A DNA stretch of 64,000 bases from Phytophthora sp. 'mugwort' (lineage: Eukaryota > Oomycota > Peronosporomycetes > Peronosporales > Peronosporaceae). Shown one piece after another: positions 1-10,039 of the stretch. The position numbers and the translations under genes were made by a program. The notes below the pieces were generated by a model. The model was given only the letters and a program-made list of their open reading frames with translations, ran no database searches and was not told the origin of the DNA. The DNA lies in assembly GCA_033558025.1 (NCBI GenBank), contig JAUCEF010000007.1, forward strand, positions 10,168,001-10,232,000, in the 5' to 3' direction. Numbering within the stretch: position 1 is the first letter of the stretch; every line of letters starts with the position of its first letter.

Positions 1-970
1 CTCTCACTGCGCGGTTTTTCGGTCCGGGGTATCGCAGAGGTGCTCACACGCTCTGTCGGTGCCGTACAGAATGTGTTGAAGGCCTGCCAATTTTCAGCCC
101 AAGAAACGGCTTGGAAGTGTGTCGAAAGTGACTGCGCGTGAGAAGCGGCATATTATCAGCTGTGTCCGTGCTCCGGTTGTCCGCAAAAAAAGTGAAAGAG
201 AAGCTCAAGTTGGTGCACAGCGTGTGTACGATTCAGCGCGCGATCAAGTCGGTGAGCTGGCTCAAGTACAAGAAGCGTGGTGCCGCTCCAGCGTTGACGA
301 AGCGCCACGGAGAAGCAAGGGTCAAGTGGGCCGAGCGTATGGGCCTCAAGGATGACGAAGCGTGGTGTCAAGTGGCGTTCAGCGATGAGAAGAAGTGGAA
401 CCTGGATGGCCCGGATGGCATGCGCTACGAATGGGTCGACACGCGTCGCCCTAAGGAGCTCAACGTCCATCGTCATACTGGTGGCGGTGGTGTCATGATT
501 TGGGGAGCATTTCGTGCGGACACCAAGTCTGAATTGAGATTCGTGGATGGCAACCAAGACTCCGTCAAGTATGTGAGCACCCTACACCCGCATTTGCAAC
601 CGTTCATCGATGCGGAAAACCATGTTTTTCAACAAGACAATGCGGCCATCCACAAATCCCGCTACACGATGAACTAGCTTCAGGCCCAAGGGATTGACGT
701 TATGGACTGGCCAACTTTGTCCCAGACCTCAATCCTATTGAGAATCTATGGGGCATCATGACTCAGCAAGTTTACGAAGGCGGAAAGCAGTACAACACGA
801 AAGACGAGCTGAAGAAAGTGTTTTTGGCGGCATGGGCTGCAATTCCTCCAAAGACGCTCACAGATCTGACCCTATCAATGCGTAAACGCTGTATCCGGGT
901 ATTAGTACGCCGGGGGCATATATTTCGTATTAGCAACGCGCGAATCGCATCCATAATGCTTAAAAAATAA
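1..970 (+). pseudogene. Decayed Tc1/mariner-type transposase
   Basis: A cut-and-paste DNA transposase relic. Bases 1-90 in frame 1 read as an HTH-like segment (GFSVRGIAEVLTRSVGAVQN). Reading then shifts frame: about 80-165 continues in another frame (VTAREKRHII) and the main body lies at 138-677. There FSDEKKWNLDG carries the first catalytic Asp and FQQDNAAIHKS the second. A TAG at 675-677 stops that frame. Near 721 one base is missing, so the third catalytic segment (PDLNPIENLWGIM, about 727-765) lies in a different frame. The DDE order and the PNPIENLWG-type motif are hallmarks of Tc1/mariner DDE_3 transposases. The left end is cut by the window edge; I did not find the right terminal inverted repeat. 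At least two frameshifts and one stop make it non-functional. Confidence 0.85.
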
Positions 971-1461
971 GTATTTCGGTCATGTGGAAGTTATGTTCAT
1001 ATATTGTGCCGCACCTCGTGAAGTAATATTTCTCATCGTTTTTCAAAACCAGGTGGAATTCAGCATCAAACGTTGGTGCAATCGACAGATCTTGCAATTC
1101 GTTATAATCCAGGGTAATCCAGGGTAATTTCAGCGAATGAAAACACAACTTGATAAAAAAAATTTGGAGAGACCGATGGTGTTCATATACCACTGTCGTG
1201 GACTGTAATATCATGCTAAATATATTAATATTACTTGAATTACTAAAAGCACGTAATCACAATTCTGGCAAATGGAGAATCAATTTCGGATATTAAACCG
1301 AAAATGTGTCATTCCGTGAATGGTGCTACAGCGCGAACACGGCTGAAAGCTTACAATGACTATTTCGGAGGTGGTGTTGTGTGGACTTAACAATAATGTG
1401 GGATTTGGTCCATGCTTGGGATTGCAGTCAAGTTGGACAGGGCACAGCAAACGAGGTGAAG

Positions 1462-1739
1462 CTGCTGGACCTGCGCGTGCAGCTGTAGTGCAAGGCGGAG
1501 AAATACGAGTTTCAGAAGGTTTTGCTGAGAGCGGTATGCAGATATGACTGTTGCCTGCTGAAATGACGAGCGGCGACAATTGAAGTTAACAAGAAGATTC
1601 TGCTGCTAGGTGACGCTGAAGCGGACGAACGCGGGTTGCAGCTTAAGAAAGTAGGGAGAAATATGACGATGCAGATGAATGACTCGGATTCCAGCGATTC
1701 CGATACTGACAGGTATATTTTTTTCTTTGGGGTCATTTG
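1462..1739 (+). pseudogene. Degenerate coding relic, family unknown
   Basis: One reading frame runs from 1462 to the TGA at 1737-1739 with two internal stops (TAG near 1485 and TGA near 1561). Between the stops it reads as helical, charged protein (CKAEKYEFQKVLLRAVCRYD; VNKKILLLGDAEADERGLQL) followed by a Ser-Asp run (NDSDSSDSDTD). A further helical piece (HELVRELEKTKQECEEEKA) follows near 1795-1860. This is more protein-like than chance. It may be the remains of a transposon-borne DNA-binding gene, but I do not recognise the family. Confidence 0.3.
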
Positions 1740-1933
1740 AATGATGTTCCACTAACCTACCAGTGAAGAAACATTTGCAATAGTGATCATAAACATGAAC
1801 TGGTGCGAGAGCTAGAGAAAACCAAGCAGGAGTGTGAAGAAGAGAAAGCTGTTAAGCGATAGTCATGCATGGAGACCCCAAAAGGGACCCCCCCCTGCCG
1901 CAGCAACAAGCTGCAATACAACGTCCAATATTG

Positions 1934-2553
1934 TACTGTAAAACCTGCGATACTGCCCCGTGGGGGACTACGTTACATGTAGCTTACACGGGGCACTATA
2001 ACAGGTGGGGCACTATTAAAGGGATGGGGTATTGAATCTTGACCCCTTCGCGAAGACGGACGACTTCACGTTGACGTCCTTGGCCACATGGAATTCGATT
2101 CTCTTGTTGCGATTGTGAAAATGAACAGAGCAGTCTCATCATGCTGTAAATATTCGAGTACTAATGTTGTACTGTACTCCTTGGTCACCTGCTGCACGTA
2201 CTCGATGTCTTCCTGTCGAGCTTATGCTTCTTCGTAACCGGACGCTCGAAGCCTCCAGTTCTTGGACTACAGACAGCTTCTTTTCCACCATGAACTTGGG
2301 TTTCGTCAGCACGACTCGAAATTGACAATGAAACGAGAAAAGCTGCTCCCTCAGCTCGACAGGCGTCGCCACTTAATGTTGACCTACTGTAGCAACTCGC
2401 CAATGGCAACTAATTTATGCTGGCTCCGACCTGACAATTCTGAAAATTCTGATAATTATAATCAGAGTGGGGCACTACATTTATCCAACTTTTTTACCTG
2501 GGAGTGGTGGGGCATTATTAGAGGGATTGGGCATAATTACATGTTTTACAGTA
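1934..2553. mobile_element. Possible MITE-like non-autonomous element
   Basis: The ends form an inverted repeat: TACTGTAAAACCTG at 1934-1947 and CATGTTTTACAGTA at 2540-2553, which match at 13 of 14 positions when one is reverse complemented. Just inside, a GGGGCAYTAT word recurs (about 1998, 2008, 2469, 2509), the sort of subterminal repetition seen in MITEs. No target-site duplication is obvious and no transposase is encoded, so the boundaries and class are inference. Confidence 0.35.
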
Positions 2554-3106
2554 GATTGAGAAGCTCCGTCACTGGCAACTCTGGTTAATGGATCGTGAGA
2601 GCATGTCTCTGCGGGTTCATCACTCTCGCATTCTGGTACTCTAGAAGACCCGTGCCGCTAGACACCCTAGACACTCTTCATATGGGTGGGTTGGGCGAGT
2701 TCTTGATGCGCTCTGCACATTATGAACAGCCCCTTCCCAACAACGTTTGGTGGACATCTAGTAATATTTGATATATAGCATAATATTATATACAACATTA
2801 TATTATGATGTTAGATTTATTACATAAAACTATTTAATATATTTTTCATAATGTTAAAATATTACTTAAATAACACTTTGTTGATACAGTAGAAGGGACG
2901 ACCCTCACTTGCGTATTTTGTAATTTCTAGAGAGTAGGGTAAATGTTGGTGAACATTGGCACTTCCGTCAAAAAGACAATACTGAGTAACTGCAGGTTAT
3001 ATCCACATTTACCTTATCCTGTCTATGCATCTACATTAGCAATTCTACATACTTATTATCTCTCGCTTTGTGCCTTCAACTTTATCTCTCCGACTCCATT
3101 TCCACG

Positions 3107-3934
3107 ATGACGCGGCGCGCCAAGGAGCGACGCATTGAGCGCGTGCACGCTAAGCTGCGACAGCGTGCGGAGAAGTTGCTTCGCGACCAGCGTTTGAGTT
3201 CTCGTCCATCATGGGTCCAGCTCCTCGCGGCCATCGATGGACCACCCCCTACCAGCAGCAGCCTAAGCATCTCTAGCATCAGCGACAGCCCCAAGCACAA
3301 GCCACCGATCGTGGATGAGCTGCAGTGGAAGAGCTCACAGGTGCCCATCGCGGCCTCAGGAGGCTTCCAGCTGCCCATCAAGCTGGATGCACGCAAGGGT
3401 GAGCTGCACTACTCGTTCACCACGAGAGACTACGACGTCAACTTCGGGGTGCAGATGATCTGTGCGGACGGGAGTCTCATCGAGCTGCTGGGCACGCGTC
3501 GCTACGAGAGCCAGAAACAGCAGGTGGAAGGTCAGCTTTGTCTTACGGGTCCGGGGATGGTGCTGCTATTGTGGGATAATTCGTTCTCCTGGGTCAATGC
3601 CAAGCAACTCGCGTACCACGTGGAGCTTAAGCAGGAGACGTTGCCCGTGTCCGACGCAGAGAAGACGCAGCTAGCGCTCAAAGCGAGGCTTGAACGCGAG
3701 CAGAAGCTATTGCAAGTTGAGGAGGAATACGACGGACTGGAGACGGAGGAACAGACTGAGGTGCAGACGATTGACTTCCTGCGTCATCAGATTGAGGAGT
3801 TGCAGATACAGTTGATGCAGCATGAAGAGGAGAAGGAAATCATTAACAAGAAGAAGGATCAAGTGGGAGAACACATCGAAGAACTCTGCTGGGAGTTGCA
3901 AGGTGCGGTCAGACGATTGGGATGCATGCGGTAG
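3107..3934 (+). CDS. GOLD-domain coiled-coil protein
   Basis: Single-exon gene of 275 residues. Residues 1-35 are very basic (MTRRAKERRIERVHAKLRQR). About 80-178 forms a beta-rich GOLD-like domain (IKLDARKGELHYSFTTRDYD, then GPGMVLLLWDNSFSWVNAKQ, with the typical W-D-N-xxSW-x-xAK ending), followed by a Glu/Lys/Gln-rich coiled coil to about residue 262. GOLD domains of Sec14-like and p24-type proteins act in membrane traffic and lipid binding, so a soluble membrane-trafficking adaptor is plausible; that role is inferred. The frame is open 13 codons upstream to 3068, but the ATG at 3107 begins the conserved-looking basic helix and is preferred. It is convergent with the next gene, about 350 bp away. 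Confidence 0.7.
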   Translation: MTRRAKERRIERVHAKLRQRAEKLLRDQRLSSRPSWVQLLAAIDGPPPTSSSLSISSISDSPKHKPPIVDELQWKSSQVPIAASGGFQLPIKLDARKGELHYSFTTRDYDVNFGVQMICADGSLIELLGTRRYESQKQQVEGQLCLTGPGMVLLLWDNSFSWVNAKQLAYHVELKQETLPVSDAEKTQLALKARLEREQKLLQVEEEYDGLETEEQTEVQTIDFLRHQIEELQIQLMQHEEEKEIINKKKDQVGEHIEELCWELQGAVRRLGCMR

Positions 3935-4286
3935 GGTATTTGATGTTAACAAATTGCTGGGGTGTTATATCGACAGCGCTGAACTGGAGGTGCTTGGATC
4001 AAGCGGCGGTGTATCGTATCCTTGATTTTTTGGGAGAGAAGGATCTGATCGCATGGTGCTTTGCTGTTTCGTAGAATTTATTGGCGAAAGTGATGGAACT
4101 TATTTTTTACGTCGGTGCTTTTGCTATTGTAGGTCGTTGACAAGCAAAAAATGGCTTGACCACGGACGCGCGTATCAGGCCAGCCAACGTGAGAGTGCGA
4201 AAGCTAATGCTTACGTTGCTGCATGAGAACGAATATTTTAGAGCATGATCTTTAATTGCAATGGTTTCTCATAGAAAAAGGTTTAG
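3935..4286. other. Intergenic, between converging genes
   Basis: About 350 bp shared by the 3' ends of the GOLD-domain gene and the long minus-strand gene. I see no gene, repeat or clear polyadenylation signal in it. Confidence 0.5.
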
Positions 4287-7200
4287 TCAGTGGTCGTCCG
4301 TGCCAATCGTAAGCTGCTCGATGGTCTCCAAGAGTTTTCTATCCACAAGGTTAAATAGATGTCTGTTAGATGAAAGGCGATCGCGTGTAAAATCTTCATC
4401 GCAACGTTGATAGCGTACTTAGCGGTGTTCAAGTCACTCGAGGCTTTCTTCGACAGCAAACCTCCTTTTACTTTGCTCCCTTCATGTCGACTGCTGATTT
4501 CTTCAGTTCTTTCCAAGATCTCGTCAATATTTTGAAGTACTCTTGATTGGGATGAAGCTCCACCTGGACGCATGTCGCCAATCCGACTGAGACGCTGTCA
4601 TTCAACACAATGACAGAAGCTTTAGCCATTCCACCGAATATTTATGTTTTACTTGAAGGGCCCACTTACCTTTTGGGAAACCTTGAATTCTTCATCGATC
4701 GAATTTGCACAAGTCTCCAATACTCGAAGACGTTGCGTCATTCGTTGCATATTATCGCGTAAGTCGATTAAGGAATTGATTCCATTTGCCACTTCTTTAT
4801 CGTCACTTTTTCTCAAGCGTTCGTGGACAGGAAAGTGCTCCCGATATCTGGCACGATACTTTTTCGTCAAAGCGTTGCCTATTTGTTTCGTTGTCTCACC
4901 TTCTTGAGCTGAAATATTGCTAAAACTTGGCGAATGCTGGCCATCGGACTGGTTTTCATCACTTCCGTCCTCCGAATTTACCCTTCGAGACACAAGGACG
5001 GTCGAAACAGACGATGTCAACGTACTGAGCGCTGGGTCATCCCTTGCTGGACCGCCGAAACGCACGACTTGAAGAAATTTCTTTCTCTCCTTGAAGTGAG
5101 ATCTCGCCCCAACGTTGCCAGCGCCATCAAGGTCCAACCAAATTGGATATTTGTCGGCAATGTTCAGTGGTGGTGGCCCTCGTTTTCTTCGTCCATTAGT
5201 TAGTCCACTTTCCGTCACACGACACTGAATTCCGACACCTTTTCGTGAAATTTTGGTGTTAACTTCACATTGTTGTGCCACGGGTGACTCTTTCTCTGGT
5301 CCAATGTCGTTTTGTACCGTGTTCATCAACTCTTTGGTTTCTCTAGCGGCTGAAGGTTGTGGTTTAGCGGCCTCAATGGAGTCATTGGTCTGCACGCTGG
5401 TTGTCTTGAGCAGAGTCACGTCTGTGGATCCTCTGCTCGTGTTTGTAGCTGCTAGAATAGGTACGTTTAGTCTCGAAGGCAGTTCACGTTGCTGGTGAAC
5501 AAATTGTCTTTTTTTCAGGGAAGGGTTGCGCTGTGCCGAGTTCCTACCCAGTAATTTGAGACTCGCGTTGTTAATCCCGTACTCTAATCGTAAGGGATAT
5601 ATTGGTCCCTTATCAGGAAAGTTACGACTTCCGCTGCCTCGTTGATTCCTCGAGAATCTCCTTTGGACACCAGCACGTTTCAATTTATCGCGTTTCGACG
5701 AGACAGCAGCAGGACTTCGCGTCTCACAACTTGTCGTAGAATCCAAAGAGCAATTAACACTATTTTCAATGATAGATGTTCCATTTTCATTCGTAGTAGA
5801 CGAATTTATCGATTCACAGATTGCGTGGCCACAATTTTCTTGTCGGAGACGAAAAAGTTTGAGTGCGTTCCGAACTGAATCATGCCGTTGGGCAGGCTTA
5901 GGTATAAGGTTAACTTGTTTGTCTGTCCCCAAAGTGGCTGACGAGTATCGATGTCGACCCAAATCACGAACTTGAAACGATATCCGTGCCATTCTCTGAG
6001 CGTCTGCTAAATGAACAGCAGCTTCTCTGGCCGCAACATGTTTTTCAGGTGATTTTGATGTTGTTATCTTCCTTTTTCGATCTGAAAATAATGTTGTTCC
6101 CTCGGTGGGAATTTCGTGGCCATCTTCGTGTGCGATCGAAAGTCTCGACTGTTCAGCGGCTTTGACTGCGTGGATTTTTTCTTCCAGATGCCGCGTTTGG
6201 GTTTGCAGTAGTGCTATCACTTCGTCACGAGATATTACGCTCTCAGATATATGAGGTTTCACTATGTCTTGATCAATCGTAGAAGTTAAACTTTGTTCCG
6301 TGTCAGTACTTGCAGGTAAGATAATGTCAACATCTTCTGGAGTTTCAAGATGAGGTGTGCTGGTTTTATGACGAGAGTTTGTTGATACTGAATCACTGGG
6401 AGCTATCACGTCATATGGACATTTAGTCAGCACCGACATGAGCTGCAAAACCTCCGGGGCACAGCAACAACCCACAAGCACGTCAATTTCATCGTCGCGT
6501 GTCAGCTGTTCAATGCGATTATTTTCAACACTGTGAAAAGCTCGCCTAATGTGCATTTGAATCTGCTGGCACTGGAGTTCGCTTTCCTCTAATGACACAC
6601 TCATCACTGAGTGTTGCACTTCTTGTCGTAGACGTTTATACCGTTGAAGGTGTCGTGTAAGAATCTTCTGCACCGGAAATCCCCACGCCATGACCGCAGC
6701 TGCTTTGCTCGGATTTATTATGGCCACATCTTCCAAAAGCGACAATTGAATAATGAGAAGCTCTTCGCTGTTCCCATATATCGTCCCTTGAGAGTTAAGG
6801 TGGAGCGCACAAGTGGCAGCGAGAGCACCAAGGGCTTCCTTCTCGTTAAATTCACCATTCACTCTTCCAATATGTGCACCTTGACTGCAATATGCAGCCT
6901 TTTCACGAAGCCATAAAGCCCACGCGACCAGCACCAGAGATCGAGAAATCTTTAGTGATCTGAGAGACGACTTTGGATAGACATCTGTCGGCTGCCGAAA
7001 TCTCGGAAAGCGCAGCTCGTTCTCCATGGGATTATTCAGTGCTCGCACTTTCGAAATGCAAGCGTGCAATTTTTTATTTTCTTCTGAGAATGATTCCACT
7101 TGTGCTTCGAAGAAATCCGTTACAAAAGCGCGATGAAAGAGGCTGCCAATGTCTTTACTAGCTGCCTCCAGATGCCACACAATTCGAGATATCAAACAAA

Positions 7201-9984
7201 TCACACGAGCACGCAGCCACTTGTCAAGGTGTGAGAATTCCCATAATGAACTCTTGCTGGGGGTACCACGACTTTGTGCTGTAGACTTCGCCAGCTCAGC
7301 AGTTAGAGACCGATAATAACTATCAAATTCGGCACCAATACAAACAACCATTCGCCCTACGCTGCATTCGGCTTCTCGGTTGGAACGTTTAAACTGTCGA
7401 CGAGCGCCTATACGCTGTAGTATCGCCATGGCCTCGCCAATATATGTTTCACAAGCCTGCCAATGGAGATCATTGACATGTACGATATCCTCCGAAGCTG
7501 TCTCCAGTTGCTTCTGTTCAATTGTCTTTGCTGTCGCCTTGCACAGACCTTGTACGCACAAATTTGCGATAAAACTTCTGCTTGCCATGCAAAAGTTTAC
7601 TAGCAGCTGTATCGTGTTGAAATTCACGGCAAACCTGACAGCTTGATTCACAGCAGCATCGGTCTCACCAAGTATAGGTTGAGGATCATCAACTGGTCGC
7701 AGCCAAGGTCGCAGAAAGCAGCACAGCATCTCTTTTCTCCTTAATACACTTGAAGGCACCAGCGACGAGATGTGCTCTACATCGATCATCACACCATCCA
7801 CGTGTAGGCACCAGCAAATGACTGTGTAGGATGCGGCCAATTCTTTCAGCCGCTCAATTGCAGGATTCTCGGCTCTTTCAGTCTGAACAATTGAATCAAC
7901 AGCAAATAACCCGTCTTCGTGCTCAACGATCCGTTCACAAAGCGACATAACCTGAGATGCCTCTCCTGGTTTCAGATTTTCACTGGAACAAATAGTGTGC
8001 AAAAGTGCACGTGTTGTTGTAAAATATACCGCAAGAAATGCAGTCGCTTCCGAGGAATTTACCCACCAGTCTTCGCTTTCACTGGTACCTTTGCGCATTT
8101 TTTGAACTAGAGAAATTGCTGCAATTTCCTTGCGATAGTAAAATTTCCGATCGGATTTCGTTGCGCCCGCAGGAAGAGCAGAAAGTATTCTGGAACTTGT
8201 TTGTCGAAGAATTGGCGCTTCCATTGATATTGTGAACGAAACCAGCATTTCCATCACCTTTAAACTTTTGCCGATGCAATCAATTGGATCGCAAGAGTTG
8301 CTGTTGCTAATTGAGTCACTCGTTAGTTGCTGATAAATGATGTAGAGCAGCATAAAATACAAGTCCTCGAAAATGTTTTGGCTTCGACTGAGTGCAATTC
8401 TTGCGATATGAAGGAGGTCATTTGGGCTAGGAGAAGATTTGCGTTCCAGTAGCTCGCGAACCCAGTCGCCAAAATCCTTGCAGAATAACAATGAATTCAT
8501 CAGTGTACTAGTCAGACTAGCAGCTGAAACCAACCTACTCACCGAAAACTCTTTGTCAAGCCTCGCGATCACTCGCCGATTTCGTTGAGCAAATGCACCA
8601 ATTGTGAATAACTCAATCGATTCATTCGAATCATCAACGCCTGACGAGAACTCTTCGTCAACGATATCAAGCTTGAACGCTGCACAACTTGTCCCAAAGT
8701 CAACAACAACTTTGTCGTCCTGTCCAACCCACGCCAACTATTATTTTGGCATGATTAGTGCTACCATTAGAAACTACTAAAGGCAACACTTCCGGTGACA
8801 TTCCACATCTTACCTGCAAAGCAGCGGGAATCGCCTTTCCCAGCAGAGCACTGAGACTCAAGCGCTTTGACATTGTGACGGATGTTGTGATGGCTACAAG
8901 TTCAAAACGTCCCGCATGGTTAATGCTGGCAATACTGATTTGTCCTGATCGATACCAATACATTACAAAGTTGAGTATTCATCCCACCTCAGCAGAGATT
9001 TAGCACGGACATACCGTTTACGAGCAGCATAGCGAATGCAACATCCTGCTCGATCCATGTGCCACTCAATATTCGCTGATCCAAGACAAGGCATTTCACC
9101 AAACTATTCCCTAAATCCTGGTCAACTTGGAAGTGATACAACATGTTACCAACCGTTAGAACCGCAAATTTCCACTGTTCCGTCATAAATAATACCAATC
9201 CCTCCGTAGATCCGGTATCAGAAGGAGAAGTAGTCCCCATCGTCCTAGATGAGTAACTAACTTGAGCCCAACAGGCATCCACATCAAATATCCACTTCTC
9301 CACAACTATCGACGCGCTTGTATCTCGTCCTGCTCGTAGATACACAAAGCAGTTCCCCATCACAGCTGAACAAACAAACTGCCCGCAACTACACGCCCCA
9401 CTTAGCGAAGTATCTATTGCATTTCCCTCCACAAGTCTCCACGGGGCTTGACTTCTTGTCTCGAAACTTCCGCCATCATCCCAGTCACTTCGACTCCATC
9501 CATGCAACTTCCCGCTCGTAGCGCCCACCACCGCAATCTTCTCTCCGTTGGCATCTACAGAAACGTCAGCAATCTGCTCGTTCAAACTCGGCAATTGCCT
9601 GGCAGTCACCTCTCCAGTCTGGAAATCCACAATGTAAACGATACTTTGCCATTTCCCATCGTCCTGCTGCGTACACTCCCATGCAACTCCATATTCCCCA
9701 CTCGAGTTCCTCTTGCTAAACGTGACGTTGGATGGCAGCTCTACGACGTGTCGGACGTCCATTGACCCGACGCAAAACCTCTGTGCATCCACCACCCGCA
9801 ACAAGTTCTCTCCGCTTCTCAGCACCAAATTATTCTCCGTTTTCTGTAGTAAACACCCATACTTCGATCTGTTCTCATCTCGCTCTGAATCCAGCGCAAT
9901 CGCCTTTGGCGTGCCGCATACGTGCACCCTTCGGCCCATAGTCAACAACGTCTCTTCGTGTCCACAACGCAACATTTCCACCAA
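4287..9984 (-). CDS. Large propeller/solenoid protein, possibly CPLANE1-like
   Basis: I join five exons on the minus strand: 9984-9015, 8944-8814, 8737-4670, 4594-4419 and 4362-4287, giving about 1,806 residues. All four introns (56-76 nt) are GT-AG and keep frame: LLVNG joins QISIASI, AALQ joins LAWVGQ, VSQK joins RLSRIGD and NTAK joins HLFNLVD. Residues 1 to about 390 look like a beta-propeller (DISVDANGEK-type strands, a GTWIEQDVAFAMLLVNGQIS strand pair). About 400-1000 is helical solenoid, 1050-1680 is low-complexity and charged, and the end (about 1690-1806) is a conserved-looking helical coiled coil. The order WD-like propeller, solenoid, disordered region resembles CPLANE1 (Joubert syndrome 17 ciliary protein), and strands around the VNGQIS joint recall that family. 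The family call is tentative; the gene model is stronger. Confidence 0.65.
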
Positions 9985-10039
9985 TCATATTGCTTTAATT
10001 AATCATCGGCGCCAAAAGCATAAGCCATTTGTCAAGTCG
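9985..10039. promoter_or_regulatory. 55-bp divergent promoter interval
   Basis: Only 55 bp separate the start codons of the minus-strand propeller/solenoid gene and the plus-strand CSTF3 gene. Both promoters must overlap each other or the neighbouring 5' coding region. No TATA box is visible; the interval contains an AT-rich TTGCTTTAATTAATC core. Confidence 0.4.

Larger units (their letters stand above)
971..3106. other. Gene-poor interval with relics
   Basis: No convincing gene lies here. It holds a coding relic at about 1462-1739, a possible MITE at 1934-2553, and a very AT-rich stretch at about 2760-2880 with many TAATATTA-like and palindromic words. The last few hundred bases before 3107 should contain the promoter of the GOLD-domain gene; a CTCCATTTCC word just before its start resembles an oomycete initiator only loosely. 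Confidence 0.5.
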
